This document shows, piece after piece, positions 45,766 to 55,386 of a stretch of DNA of 64,000 bases; positions within the stretch are counted from its first letter, which is position 1; each line of letters opens with the position of its first letter. This stretch comes from Candidatus Uabimicrobium amorphum. GTDB lineage: Bacteria; Planctomycetota; Uabimicrobiia; Uabimicrobiales; Uabimicrobiaceae. The notes under the pieces were generated by a model. It had not been told where the DNA came from and searched no databases. It was given only the letters and a program-made list of their open reading frames with translations. The stretch covers positions 558,001 to 622,000 of the forward strand of contig NZ_AP019860.1 of the NCBI RefSeq assembly GCF_009002475.1. The letters run 5' to 3'. Made by a program: the position numbers and the translations under genes.

Positions 45766-46650
45766 ATGTACAAATCTCTTTTAAGCGTTTTCGTATGTTT
45801 TTTCGTTGTCATAGGGTTTTCAAATGCAGATATTTCTTGGAAAGACCAAGTTCTTCCCAAATACCCAGACATATTAGTGAAAAGTAACTACTTAGAAGAA
45901 CGAAAAGAAGTGAGTATCTCAAAGACAGGGATCGGCAAAGATATGGCGAAGTTGAAAAAAAAGTACGATACGATAAAGATCAAATATTTAGCCCCTGATA
46001 CCTATTACAGTCCGACTTTTAAAAAAAATATGGATGGCTTTGAAGAATATTCCAAACTAGCTGAAAAACACTTAAAGAGAGTGAAAAAAACAGCAGACCT
46101 AGCCACAAAATTACAAAAAACAGCAGAAAAAGCAGCAAAAGAGTTAAAGAAGACTGAACCACAGCTGAAAGATTTTATAAAGTATGTCGGAAAAATTGCC
46201 AAACAAGCAGAAGAGTTTGCTAAGGCTTGTAAAAAAACACCTAAAAAAACCAAAAAGCAACTTAAGGCTAAGAAAAAATACCTGAAGACCTTTTTAAAAA
46301 CAATCAAATCTGAAGCTCTTCCCAACGTACAAATAGGTATTGATAAGTCAAAAGAGCTACAACGAGAAATAAATAAGTTAGACAATGAAGAAGCAAAGAA
46401 GCAATATTTTAATGAAAATCTAAGATACTCTGCACGTCCTTTTGGTCAAGGACTTGGACAAGTTCGTTTGAACAAAGATGTGTTTGTCGACCCAGATGAT
46501 GCACAAGATTTATGGAACGAACTACTTCCATGGAGTAACGATAACAGGGCTGTTGGCGACAATGGCGGTATGGAAACAACAGAGGAAGAATTGGCAATTT
46601 ACATGGAAATCGCCGCAAGAGTGGAAGAGTGGTTTGACAAACAAGAGTAA
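45766..46650 (+). CDS. Secreted Lys-rich coiled-coil protein, unknown
   Basis: The 294-aa protein starts with a Sec signal (SVFVCFFVVIGFSNADI). Residues about 50-210 are extremely Lys-rich and helical (KKTADLATKLQKTAEKAAKE, KACKKTPKKTKKQLKAK), and the acidic C-terminal part ends in EEWFDKQE. The distribution of charge suggests a DNA-, polyanion- or envelope-binding protein; a function cannot be assigned. It stands alone upstream of the membrane protein, separated by a hairpin. Confidence 0.7.
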   Translation: MYKSLLSVFVCFFVVIGFSNADISWKDQVLPKYPDILVKSNYLEERKEVSISKTGIGKDMAKLKKKYDTIKIKYLAPDTYYSPTFKKNMDGFEEYSKLAEKHLKRVKKTADLATKLQKTAEKAAKELKKTEPQLKDFIKYVGKIAKQAEEFAKACKKTPKKTKKQLKAKKKYLKTFLKTIKSEALPNVQIGIDKSKELQREINKLDNEEAKKQYFNENLRYSARPFGQGLGQVRLNKDVFVDPDDAQDLWNELLPWSNDNRAVGDNGGMETTEEELAIYMEIAARVEEWFDKQE

Positions 46651-46680
46651 ACATCAAACTTTGCCAAACATTAAAACATT

Positions 46681-46711
46681 GTGTTGTATTACGAACTTTG
46701 TGATACAACAC
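46681..46711 (+). promoter_or_regulatory. Perfect stem-loop between the Lys-rich gene and the membrane protein gene
   Basis: GTGTTGTAT and ATACAACAC form a 9-bp stem around a 13-nt loop. There is no T-run, so it may stabilise the upstream mRNA or be an attenuator rather than a terminator. Confidence 0.55.
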
Positions 46712-46736
46712 GATTCAAATCAGCAGGTAAAATAAT

Positions 46737-48359
46737 ATGGAACATCAAATATCAACGCAGCGCAGTATGTATTTCATGAACAGTTTGCGCCATTGCCCTA
46801 TACCACAACAAGCTTTCCAGTTATATGAAAATACAAAAATAAAAGGCTGTTATGGACGTAACGTTTTACATGATATCATAGCACTTGCCGGATCATTATG
46901 GGTATTGCATACGTTTTTTACCCGAGGCAGTATGGATACCGTACTACCATTACAAGTGATGATCTTTTTATGTGTGGCCATTTCTGCGGCAATTGTATTG
47001 ATAATGCCGTTCATGATTTTGCAAAGAGTCATGCTTTTTCGTAAATATGGTGACACTTTCCTACATATTCGTGAACTCCCCATTTTCTCCCATGGTTCGC
47101 TAGAAGGAAACTTGGAGTTTTCGAAACAACATTTCAAAGACTTAAGCGTTTATCTACGTTACACGGATGTAACCGGCGCGATGACCTACGAAGATTCTAT
47201 CGTTCTTCGAAGTGTTTATAATGGACAACCTGTTTCTTTTCAAATGCCCAGTGAAGACTTAAATTATAACATCTATCAGTTTCCTGGACGGTGGCAAATC
47301 GATGTTTATGGCGACAAATTTTTTGGCAATTTTCGCACCACGTATTTCCTTCCCATTGAGTATAAAACCGCAGAAGAAATAGCCCAAGAGCAAGAACAAC
47401 AACTATACAAAAAGCCTACTGCGTATTACGACGACAATATACATCACCAAATCAACCGTGAGACAGATCTTCTCTATTGCTATCAAAACAATACCGAAAG
47501 CCAGGCCGTATTCTTAAAGAATACTGTGAGAACAGCGATGTCCATTTTTATTTTTGGAGTGAGTTGCATTTGTTTGGCGACAAGTGTGAATTTTTCTATC
47601 GTTGACAATCGTTTTTCGCGAAGCTTTTTTATTGGGCTGGGAGGCCTTATTATTGCCGGTATACTTCATATTTATGACAAACGCAAAAGTGTCTTTGGCG
47701 CATCTGAACGTGAATATCCCTGGACAAAAAAAGGAGTTCGTGCAAGTAAAATTCCTTTTATGAACTACGGCTTTGCGAATTTGATGGTCATATACCTTTG
47801 CTACTCATTTCTACTCATTGCATATAGTGCCAACGACGAGTATTTTGAAAGGACCGCGACGTTTATTGGGGGCGTCATATTTATTTGTATTATGCATCTT
47901 ATGTACAAACATAAAAAGAATACTTATGCAAAAAAGAATACTTTCTTACACTTTGAATCGTATCCGTTTATCAGTGGAAAGAAGGTTCATCTACGCTGGC
48001 AACATGAAAACTTACGCGAAGTTGCACAAGTCGCTTTTTGTTTGCAATGCATAGAGGAAAGTGCATATGAATGTAAAAGCAGCAGTAGCGATGATGGAAC
48101 AAGCTACATAATGCATGTTTGTCAGCTATACAGTGATCGCTGCGTCATCAAAGACGTACCCAACAACGCCGATAGCATTGCCATCAGTTTTACATTACCG
48201 GAAGATATGGGTTTTGAAATATCTAGTACTTGTGCGCGTTTTTGGCAATTACGCGTCAAGGTCAAAGGTTCTTTTCATTTTAAAGCCGCGTACCTTTTGC
48301 CGGTCTTTGATGCCGAGGAACCGCAACAAAATGACGTATCTATTGATTCGGGAGACTAG
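46737..48359 (+). CDS. Polytopic membrane protein, unknown
   Basis: The 540-aa protein has two hydrophobic pairs in its N-terminal third (ALAGSLWVLHTFF, FLCVAISAAIVLIMPFMIL) and further helices near the middle (TAMSIFIFGVSCICLATSV, FFIGLGGLIIAGILHIY; MVIYLCYSFLLIAYSA). Between and after them are two similar soluble beta-rich segments of the type FPGRWQIDVYGDKFFGNF / ARFWQLRVKVKGSFHFKA, suggesting an internal duplication. No family recognised. It ends 33 bp from a convergent kinase gene. Confidence 0.7.
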   Translation: MEHQISTQRSMYFMNSLRHCPIPQQAFQLYENTKIKGCYGRNVLHDIIALAGSLWVLHTFFTRGSMDTVLPLQVMIFLCVAISAAIVLIMPFMILQRVMLFRKYGDTFLHIRELPIFSHGSLEGNLEFSKQHFKDLSVYLRYTDVTGAMTYEDSIVLRSVYNGQPVSFQMPSEDLNYNIYQFPGRWQIDVYGDKFFGNFRTTYFLPIEYKTAEEIAQEQEQQLYKKPTAYYDDNIHHQINRETDLLYCYQNNTESQAVFLKNTVRTAMSIFIFGVSCICLATSVNFSIVDNRFSRSFFIGLGGLIIAGILHIYDKRKSVFGASEREYPWTKKGVRASKIPFMNYGFANLMVIYLCYSFLLIAYSANDEYFERTATFIGGVIFICIMHLMYKHKKNTYAKKNTFLHFESYPFISGKKVHLRWQHENLREVAQVAFCLQCIEESAYECKSSSSDDGTSYIMHVCQLYSDRCVIKDVPNNADSIAISFTLPEDMGFEISSTCARFWQLRVKVKGSFHFKAAYLLPVFDAEEPQQNDVSIDSGD

Positions 48360-48392
48360 GACTGCGTCATTTTGAAAACAAATGATAATGAC

Positions 48393-50138
48393 TTACTTAC
48401 TTTTATCTGTTAGCCATTCATATGGTCGTTGTGTCTCTTTACGCAACAAGCTTGTGGGGGAAAATTGTTGGCGGATTTTTTCGACAGAGGGGAGAGCATC
48501 TTTAAAGCGTAATTTTCCCAGCGCCCAAATAATCATCTTCGCTTCATCGATTTCTTGGGGAATTTTCCGCGTCTCCAAGTGTGCCTGTAATAACTGGCCG
48601 CTATTTTTTTCTTTGTAGGAAGTATGTAAATCGCCTAAGCTTCCGAGTACTTGTATGGCGAAATACCTTTGCCATGAAATCGAAGAAGAAATGTATGGTA
48701 ACAGTTTTCTGACAGAGTAAGAACTTTTCCACCTAGCTCCCTGGAAAATGTATTCGTCTAGCTCTCCTGGTTCAGGCTCTTTTTTCAAAGACTGCAAAAT
48801 TTTGTCGATCTCTCTTTCGTGCAATAAGCGTATTTTGTTTTCGTGTTGCGTTATCTTTTCTTCTAGTTTCCGAGCCGCATAGTAATCGAGTTCTTTGCAA
48901 CACTGTAGATAAAATCGACTTACCGCATAATTTTTACTGAGAGTTGCCAGTATACAAATACTGCGCTGTACGTTGAAAAGATCGGCGTTTACGTCATCAT
49001 AACTTGCATCAAGAGAGTAAGCACGGGCTAAAAAAGTTTCCGCTTCAACATAAAGAGATAGAAGGTATTCAACATTGGGTATTTTTTCAATTTGCATCGT
49101 CCATGTGGGCACTTCTTTGTCAGAAATTTGCTGCAATACTCCTTGAGCTTGCGTATGCAAATTCTGTATTTCCCCATAGTTTTTACGACTTTCTTGCATG
49201 GAATTATAAATAAATGGAGAGATAACAATAGCGCTAAAAACAATCGTTATGAGTACATGACGCTTGTGTTGTTGAAGACGCGACCACAGCAGTTTTGTGA
49301 CGCGCACGTTTTGTGTGTCAATGGCTTCGCCGTTGATAAATTTCCCGATATCATCTTCTAAAGCCCCCACGCTTTGATAGCGATTTTCGCGTTTTTTTTC
49401 TAACGCTTTCAAACAAATGAACTGTAAATCTTCGTCGATTTTGGAATTAATTTCTCTGAGAGGTTTGGGTTGTTGCTCGCAAATCAAACATACCATCTGC
49501 ACGATACCGCTGGCAGTGAAAACTTTTTGGTACGTCAACATCTGGTACAAAATCGCCCCAAGGGCATACACATCACTACGTGCATCGACTTTTTCTAAAT
49601 GTCCTTCCGCTTGTTCTGGTGGCATATAATGCAGAGTGCCGAGAATCATGCCACTTTTCGACAACTGTTTATCGTCGTTGACAAAACGCGCTAAGCCAAA
49701 GTCCATTATTTTAACGTGGCCTTGTGCATCAATCATGATGTTATCAGGTTTTAAGTCGCGATGAATAATTCCGGCACTATGAATGAACTGCATAGCATTG
49801 ACTATTTGGCCAAAAATCTCACATGTTTGTTTGTGGTCAAAAGAACGTTCCTCAATGTAGTGTGTCAATGTCTTGCCTTTTACAAACTCCATGACTAAAT
49901 AGACGTTGTCTTGGAAACGGTTGATCTCGTAAAGTTTGAGAACTCTGGGATGGCGTAACCGCGCCATTAGTTGTCCTTCCTGGACAAACCTCTTTACCGA
50001 ATTCGTGTCGACATTGCTGTGGAGAAGTTTAATCGCAACCACGCGCTCTACGCGTGTGTCGAGAGCTTGGTATACAACACCCATTCCTCCTTTGCCAAGG
50101 ATTTTTATAATTTTGTAAGGTCCAATGTGTTGTGTCAT
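48393..50138 (-). CDS. Ser/Thr protein kinase, transmembrane
   Basis: The 581-aa kinase has GKGGMG (15-20), VAIK (K37), HRDLKPDN (126-133) and DFG (146-148), all canonical, in an N-terminal kinase domain of about 270 residues. One transmembrane helix (about 294-312) separates it from a helical C-terminal region (about 315-580) without a recognised fold, containing HEAT-like pairs near the end. It follows the TPR kinase with an ATGA overlap. The substrate is unknown; planctomycetes use such kinases in signalling. Confidence 0.92.
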   Translation of the reverse strand: MTQHIGPYKIIKILGKGGMGVVYQALDTRVERVVAIKLLHSNVDTNSVKRFVQEGQLMARLRHPRVLKLYEINRFQDNVYLVMEFVKGKTLTHYIEERSFDHKQTCEIFGQIVNAMQFIHSAGIIHRDLKPDNIMIDAQGHVKIMDFGLARFVNDDKQLSKSGMILGTLHYMPPEQAEGHLEKVDARSDVYALGAILYQMLTYQKVFTASGIVQMVCLICEQQPKPLREINSKIDEDLQFICLKALEKKRENRYQSVGALEDDIGKFINGEAIDTQNVRVTKLLWSRLQQHKRHVLITIVFSAIVISPFIYNSMQESRKNYGEIQNLHTQAQGVLQQISDKEVPTWTMQIEKIPNVEYLLSLYVEAETFLARAYSLDASYDDVNADLFNVQRSICILATLSKNYAVSRFYLQCCKELDYYAARKLEEKITQHENKIRLLHEREIDKILQSLKKEPEPGELDEYIFQGARWKSSYSVRKLLPYISSSISWQRYFAIQVLGSLGDLHTSYKEKNSGQLLQAHLETRKIPQEIDEAKMIIWALGKLRFKDALPSVEKIRQQFSPTSLLRKETQRPYEWLTDKSK

Positions 50139-52837
50139 TTTCTTTTCTCTTTACTCAATTCGAAATCCAAAAGTGTGCGCAGTTCTTTGGCCTTGTGATG
50201 TTGTGGTTCCAAACGAAGTGCTTGTGAACAGTCGTTGTAAGCCTGTAAGTAGTTGTTCATTTTTTGATACAACGTGGCGCGTTGTATAAATGCATCTGCA
50301 GATTTGGGAGATTTTTTTAATGCGAGGTTTACATTTGCAAGAGCTTTTTTATATTGTGACATTTCCGTGTAAATGACACTTCTTTGCAAATAGCTATAGT
50401 AGGCTTCGATATCGTTCCCTTTGGAGTTTTCCAAAGCTAAAGCACTATATTCTAATGCTTTGTCATATTGTTTGAGGAGTTTATGTGCGTCAGCAAGGTT
50501 TCTTTCTGCTCCTGGCCATCCAGGAGCCAATTCAATGTATTTTTTAAAACAGGCGATAGCTTTGGTCATGTACTCCATTTGTGGTTTTTTCTCGTATAGC
50601 GCGATTAGAGCAGATCCAATATTAACGTAAACGCGCGCTAGACCGTTAATCCATTTCCGATCACCTTTTTTACTTTTTTTCATCAATCTTTCATGAGGTG
50701 CGATCAGTGACTCCAACAGCTCAATAGCCTTTTCATTTTCTTCTATTTGAAGGTATATATATCCCATGTATTCCTGCCCACGTAGTTTTTGTTGTGGGGT
50801 GAGGTTTTTGAGTTGTAAGTATTTTTCACATATGGAAATGGCTTTGTTGTGGTCGCGGCGGAAAGAAGAAAAAAAATACGCTGCCCGTAAATATTGCTCG
50901 GGGTTTTTGAAATTATCCTCTAGCACTTTGCGTTTTTGTGCCAACCACATAATAGGAAGTCGTAAATGTACTTGTAATCCCCGAAATTTATATTTGTGCA
51001 ATTTTTTGTCCACAGGTTTCCACGCGCGGATATCCTGTAAACGTCCTAGTGCCCAAACCAAACTCATAATGACTTCACTATTTTGTTCTTTTTCTAAAAG
51101 CCACAGCAGCCACTCACAGTGGTCTTTGTCCTGTACTTTTTTCCGCGGAGTTTGCGCTTTTCCCAATACTTCTGCGGCAAACTGGCGTAAGATAGGTTCT
51201 TTTGAATGAAGAAGAGCGACAATTTTAACGTCGACATCATCGCTCATTCGTGCAATTTCCGAAGAATATAGGCGCAATTCTTCTTCGGCCAACTCTGGCT
51301 CCTGTTGTAAAATTTTGAGAATAGCGGCAAGTTTTTTTTGCGGATATGTGGCAAACTGTATACGTCGTTGATCAAGCTTTTCAAAATAAGAAGCTAAATC
51401 TTTGGTGTTGTCCAAATTTTGACAGCGCAATAACGATGTACGGCTTAGGAGAAAGTTATTTACCGCGAGTGCTAACAATGAAATGCGTTTTTCAATGATG
51501 TAGAGCTGTTGATGTGAGTCTATTTGCACTTTGGGATCACTGGCAAGTTGCTGTAATAAGTTGCGTGCTTTTACACACTGAAAAATCATGTTGTTCATTG
51601 TAAATTCAACCTGGGGAGATATATCAAAAGACAATTTTTCTAAATTTATTTGCTCTGCTGTAACTGTTTCTCGCATAAGTTTATTGTATTCTTTTCGTGT
51701 ATTTTCGCGACGTTTTTCTTCCGTGTAACTTTGCCAAGATTCAATCACAAAAAAGGCCAAGATAACAGCCATGCTAAAAAGGGAAATTTTTATAATAGGC
51801 TTGGCCATTTTTCGCAGGGAATTCCATAAAACATAACTTAGATAATTTTCTCCGGCTTTTACCGGTCTTTTTCTTATAAAGCGTTGTAGATCATCGGCCA
51901 GTGCCACACAACTTCGATAGCGTTTTAGCTGGTTTTTCTCCAGTGCCTTACCACAAATCATCGACAAAGCTCGCGGAGTTTTCTTGTTAATTTTGTGTAG
52001 TGCAATACATGGTTCTTCGATGATTTGCCGTCCGAGTTTGTGAATCGAGTCAGCAACAAACGGCGTTCTTTTTGCAAGCAGCGTATATAGCGTCGCTCCT
52101 AATGAATAGACATCTGTTCTTATCCCCAAGCGCTCTCCTTTTATTTGCTCCGGAGAAGCATAATATATCGTACCGATAAAAACACCGCTTTTGGTAAGTT
52201 CACTTGACACCGATTGCTCTTTCGCCAAGCCAAAATCCATTACTTTTGGCGTCATATCCTTGGAAATCATAATGTTCGACGGCTTTAAATCGCGATGAAT
52301 GACTCCCAAACGATGCACGAAATGCACAGCGCTAGCTACCTGCATCATTATTTGAGCTATTTTGTAAAAAGATAAATCAGAAACTTGCTCTAGCGTTTGC
52401 CCGTCGATGTATTCCATGGAGTAGAAAGTGATATTGTTTATGCAATGTATTCCGTAGAGAGTGACGATATTCGGATGATGTATTTGTGATAGAACTTGCA
52501 TTTCGCGCTGAAATCGCGCCACAGAATTTTGCACTTGCTTTAAAACCTTCAAAGCAACGATACGCTTTGCCCTAAGATCGTAAGCCTTGTAGATAACTCC
52601 CATGCCACCTTCGGCTATCTTGCGCTGTACGAAAAAATGTCCAATATGCGGCTTTTGTGCCTGTGGTTGACGTGACGTTTCATAGACAAATTCGAGTTCT
52701 TGCGGAGACAAAATCTTTTTTGTCAAAAAGTATTGCCCCAGATTTTCCTGAGCACATTCTTGTAAGTGGCGCTGCAATTCATGTGGAGAAATAATACCGA
52801 TGTATGTGATGATTTTTACTAAGGTGTTGTTATCCAT
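50135..52837 (-). CDS. Ser/Thr protein kinase with TPR repeats
   Basis: The 900-aa product starts at 52837, where AAAGGG lies 8 nt upstream. An N-terminal MshE-N-like helical segment (about 1-55) precedes the kinase domain: AEGGMG (75-80), VALK (K97), HRDLKPSN (181-188), DFG (201-203). A transmembrane helix follows (about 355-375) and then a long helical region ending in TPR repeats (about 680-890; GWPGAERNLADAHKLLKQY, KSADAFIQRATLYQKMNNY). The TPRs may bind a partner or sense something outside the membrane. It is coupled to the kinase at 50138 by an ATGA overlap. Confidence 0.92.
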   Translation of the reverse strand: MDNNTLVKIITYIGIISPHELQRHLQECAQENLGQYFLTKKILSPQELEFVYETSRQPQAQKPHIGHFFVQRKIAEGGMGVIYKAYDLRAKRIVALKVLKQVQNSVARFQREMQVLSQIHHPNIVTLYGIHCINNITFYSMEYIDGQTLEQVSDLSFYKIAQIMMQVASAVHFVHRLGVIHRDLKPSNIMISKDMTPKVMDFGLAKEQSVSSELTKSGVFIGTIYYASPEQIKGERLGIRTDVYSLGATLYTLLAKRTPFVADSIHKLGRQIIEEPCIALHKINKKTPRALSMICGKALEKNQLKRYRSCVALADDLQRFIRKRPVKAGENYLSYVLWNSLRKMAKPIIKISLFSMAVILAFFVIESWQSYTEEKRRENTRKEYNKLMRETVTAEQINLEKLSFDISPQVEFTMNNMIFQCVKARNLLQQLASDPKVQIDSHQQLYIIEKRISLLALAVNNFLLSRTSLLRCQNLDNTKDLASYFEKLDQRRIQFATYPQKKLAAILKILQQEPELAEEELRLYSSEIARMSDDVDVKIVALLHSKEPILRQFAAEVLGKAQTPRKKVQDKDHCEWLLWLLEKEQNSEVIMSLVWALGRLQDIRAWKPVDKKLHKYKFRGLQVHLRLPIMWLAQKRKVLEDNFKNPEQYLRAAYFFSSFRRDHNKAISICEKYLQLKNLTPQQKLRGQEYMGYIYLQIEENEKAIELLESLIAPHERLMKKSKKGDRKWINGLARVYVNIGSALIALYEKKPQMEYMTKAIACFKKYIELAPGWPGAERNLADAHKLLKQYDKALEYSALALENSKGNDIEAYYSYLQRSVIYTEMSQYKKALANVNLALKKSPKSADAFIQRATLYQKMNNYLQAYNDCSQALRLEPQHHKAKELRTLLDFELSKEKRK

Positions 52838-52990
52838 AGGTGGTTCCCTTTTCATCTGTGCTACAAACACCTGTAATGAGTCATTTGTTACGATTTTATT
52901 TGTAATGTAGCAAAATAAACAATTTTAGTTCGTAAAACGAGGATATACAAATTCACAAGATAGTGGCAAGTTTTCGCCCATGACATGCTT

Positions 52991-53270
52991 ACTGTTCTCA
53001 AAAACTAGGTGGATTTCTCTATGTAATTGAATTTTTTTTAATCTAAAATTACATAGATGTATTTATCTGTAAATGAAAGACTTAAGTATTACTGCCCTTC
53101 AAAACTAGGTATATTTCTCTATGTAATTGAATTTTTTCAACATAAAATTACATAGATGTATTTACCTGTAAATGGAAGACTTAAGTATTACTGCCCTTCA
53201 AAACTAGGTATATTTCTCTATGTAATTGAATTTTTTCAACATAAAATTACATAGACGTATTTCTTGATGA
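52991..53270. repeat. Tandem array of about 100-bp units with internal hairpins
   Basis: Two complete copies and a partial third (starts about 52991, 53091, 53190) of a unit reading ACTGCCCTTCAAAACTAGGT, then TCTATGTAATTGAATTTTTT, then ATTACATAGATGTATTT. Within each, TCTATGTAAT pairs perfectly with ATTACATAGA. The array ends about 5 bp before the stop of the AlbA/Schlafen gene. The 52838-52990 stretch holds no gene. No spacers of varying sequence, so not a CRISPR. Confidence 0.92.
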
Positions 53271-53274
53271 ACAA

Positions 53275-54954
53275 TTATCTTTCTTTTTTTTTCAGGCACA
53301 ACCGCCATGTTGTCCAGCGGTTTGCACCGGTCGGGTAGATTGTGTTTGCTTTTTTCATTTGTTGTAGTATGTATGCAATTTTATTCTTTTTTTGCTTATT
53401 ATTGAGAACATCGGAAATTTTATCTATTAAAAGTTCCTCGAGATCTTTTCGTGTTGCTTCTCCAAATTTTTCTAAGTAGGAAATAATCATTTTTTCATAA
53501 TGTGCTTTGTTAAAAGCTCTTTGTTTAATATAAGCAGCCTTCTTCCCTGTAACAGCAGCAATTTTGTCAGAAACAAAAAGATTTGGACGTCTTCCCTCTA
53601 CTAATTTAAGTGTCTTGAGAGATTTGAATTCTTCATTGGATATTTTTCGCTTTTTTTGTACTTTATCTAAAGAAATTACATTTAAAAGGTCAAGGTTGGT
53701 TTCTTTAATTAGCAAATTTGTGTAATTTTCGTCTATTATTTTGCCAAATACGCGCGCTTTTACACGTTGAGGTTCACTCAAGTCATAATCGGGCATGGGA
53801 AAAAAGCGCTTTTTTTGTAGTAAAAACATGCGTTTTATACCACTACCAATAGTATCAATCATATTTAAATTAACCATTGCTTGGGCAAGAAATGGGTTTC
53901 TATATTGCTCTTGCGGCGCATCTTGGCGGATAACGACTTCGACGGAACCAGGTATAAAATTTCCTAAATTTGTAAACAGTACAGAATCTGATTCTTCAAC
54001 AACATTAATGCGAGCAGATAGTGAATAATCTTGATGAGCGATACAGTTGTGAAGCATTTCCCTAATAACCCAAGGATCATATTGAGTTATCTCGATGGGA
54101 AATAACGTCCCACTGGGTAGCTTTCGAATAGTTAAATTGCGTATTTTGTTTAAAACTTGATTCACGGCTAAAAGTAATGGGGGATGAAAGTGTTGGTAAT
54201 CTTTTTCGATACCATGTACATCTTTAAGAATCCAAGTAATTTTTGCAAGGGCTGGTGTTAATAGATGCTCAGACTCTTCTTTTCCTAATAGTAAAAGAGC
54301 TGTATTTGTTATTTGTCCGTTGATACATACCTTAGCTTTGTTTAGGAATGTAGTATCATCCCATTGATCTATTTCTAAAGACCGTTTGCTATTTTTTTCC
54401 TTGTATTGTTCTCTAGCGAATAAAAGCGCTTTACTATCAAGATTTGCAACAGTTGCTTCTTTACAAATTTGTGCTGACCAATCTTCCTTCGAAAGAATTT
54501 GCCAAAGTTTTCTTTCCTTTTCTGGAAAGTCTTTTAATTTTCTCTTACAACTTCCTACTCGAATAAACTCTTCTCCTTTAAATCGCACAGGCATATGTTT
54601 TGCCGGTTGTATGATCAACATAACAATTGCTTTATTATCATATATGAATTCTTGTATTACAAAATCAATTCTGGGTGTAAGTAGTTGTAACAACCAACTT
54701 TCAAGTTCTTGGTTTCCTATTTTTTGTTTGCGAAAGCTGTAATTTGTTCCAACTATTTTTTTTGTGTTATCTTCAATTCCCCAAACGATATACCCTTCTT
54801 TTTTTTGATGTAGAGTAACCGCGTTTGAAATAGCGGAAATATATTCGCCTATTTTATCAGGACTTGAATTATTGCGCTTAAACTCAAGCCACTCTGTTTC
54901 TTCAGGTAAGGAAATTAGTTCATCTAATTTCTTTTTTGCTTCTGTATTGTTCAC
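53275..54954 (-). CDS. Schlafen/AlbA-2 and HATPase-type transcriptional regulator
   Basis: The 559-aa protein begins with an AlbA-2 domain (about 10-150; EETEWLEFKRNNSSPDKIG, YIVWGIEDNT), continues with a RecG-like HATPase_c_4 segment (about 300-400; MLHNCIAHQDYS, and TIGSGIKRMF) and a C-terminal winged-helix region. These proteins regulate nearby genes, and some act in phage defence. It starts with GTG, divergent from an XRE gene over a 120-bp shared promoter region. The stop adjoins the 100-bp repeat array. Confidence 0.85.
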   Translation of the reverse strand: MNNTEAKKKLDELISLPEETEWLEFKRNNSSPDKIGEYISAISNAVTLHQKKEGYIVWGIEDNTKKIVGTNYSFRKQKIGNQELESWLLQLLTPRIDFVIQEFIYDNKAIVMLIIQPAKHMPVRFKGEEFIRVGSCKRKLKDFPEKERKLWQILSKEDWSAQICKEATVANLDSKALLFAREQYKEKNSKRSLEIDQWDDTTFLNKAKVCINGQITNTALLLLGKEESEHLLTPALAKITWILKDVHGIEKDYQHFHPPLLLAVNQVLNKIRNLTIRKLPSGTLFPIEITQYDPWVIREMLHNCIAHQDYSLSARINVVEESDSVLFTNLGNFIPGSVEVVIRQDAPQEQYRNPFLAQAMVNLNMIDTIGSGIKRMFLLQKKRFFPMPDYDLSEPQRVKARVFGKIIDENYTNLLIKETNLDLLNVISLDKVQKKRKISNEEFKSLKTLKLVEGRRPNLFVSDKIAAVTGKKAAYIKQRAFNKAHYEKMIISYLEKFGEATRKDLEELLIDKISDVLNNKQKKNKIAYILQQMKKANTIYPTGANRWTTWRLCLKKKER

Positions 54955-55074
54955 TGTCCAATTCTCTCTGCTAACGATTAAGACTATTTTTTGTATTTTA
55001 TACCATTTTAAATAGTATTCAAATTCTTTTTTGATTTTTGCTACTTTTATGGTAAAAAAAAATAGGGGATAAAA

Positions 55075-55320
55075 ATGGATATAAAAAAAATAATAGGCCT
55101 AAAAATTCTCACGCTAAGACGTTTTCATAATATGAAGCAAATAGAGCTTGCCAATAGGTTAGGGTGTGGTCAACAGTGCGTTTCTGGCTGGGAATCAGGT
55201 CGAAATATGGTCACAATAGATCAACTGGTAAAAATATGTAGAATTTTTGGCGTGTCTTGGGATTTTTTTAATCCTAGCACACCCATAACACTAGAGCCAA
55301 CAGACAACAAGAAATTCTAG
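55075..55320 (+). CDS. XRE-family HTH regulator
   Basis: The 81-aa protein contains a classic HTH: LRRFHNMKQIELANRL, CGQQCVSGWESGRN and the following helix (about residues 12-70). Such small proteins repress their own operon or act as phage-like switches. GGGGA lies 7 nt before the ATG. It is divergent from the Schlafen-type gene and is followed by the split LRR gene. Confidence 0.9.
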   Translation: MDIKKIIGLKILTLRRFHNMKQIELANRLGCGQQCVSGWESGRNMVTIDQLVKICRIFGVSWDFFNPSTPITLEPTDNKKF

Positions 55321-55386
55321 CTCTGCAAAATTTAACGCCATAGAAAAAACTATGTTACTTGCCGAAGCAGAAGCAAGGAGGACGAT

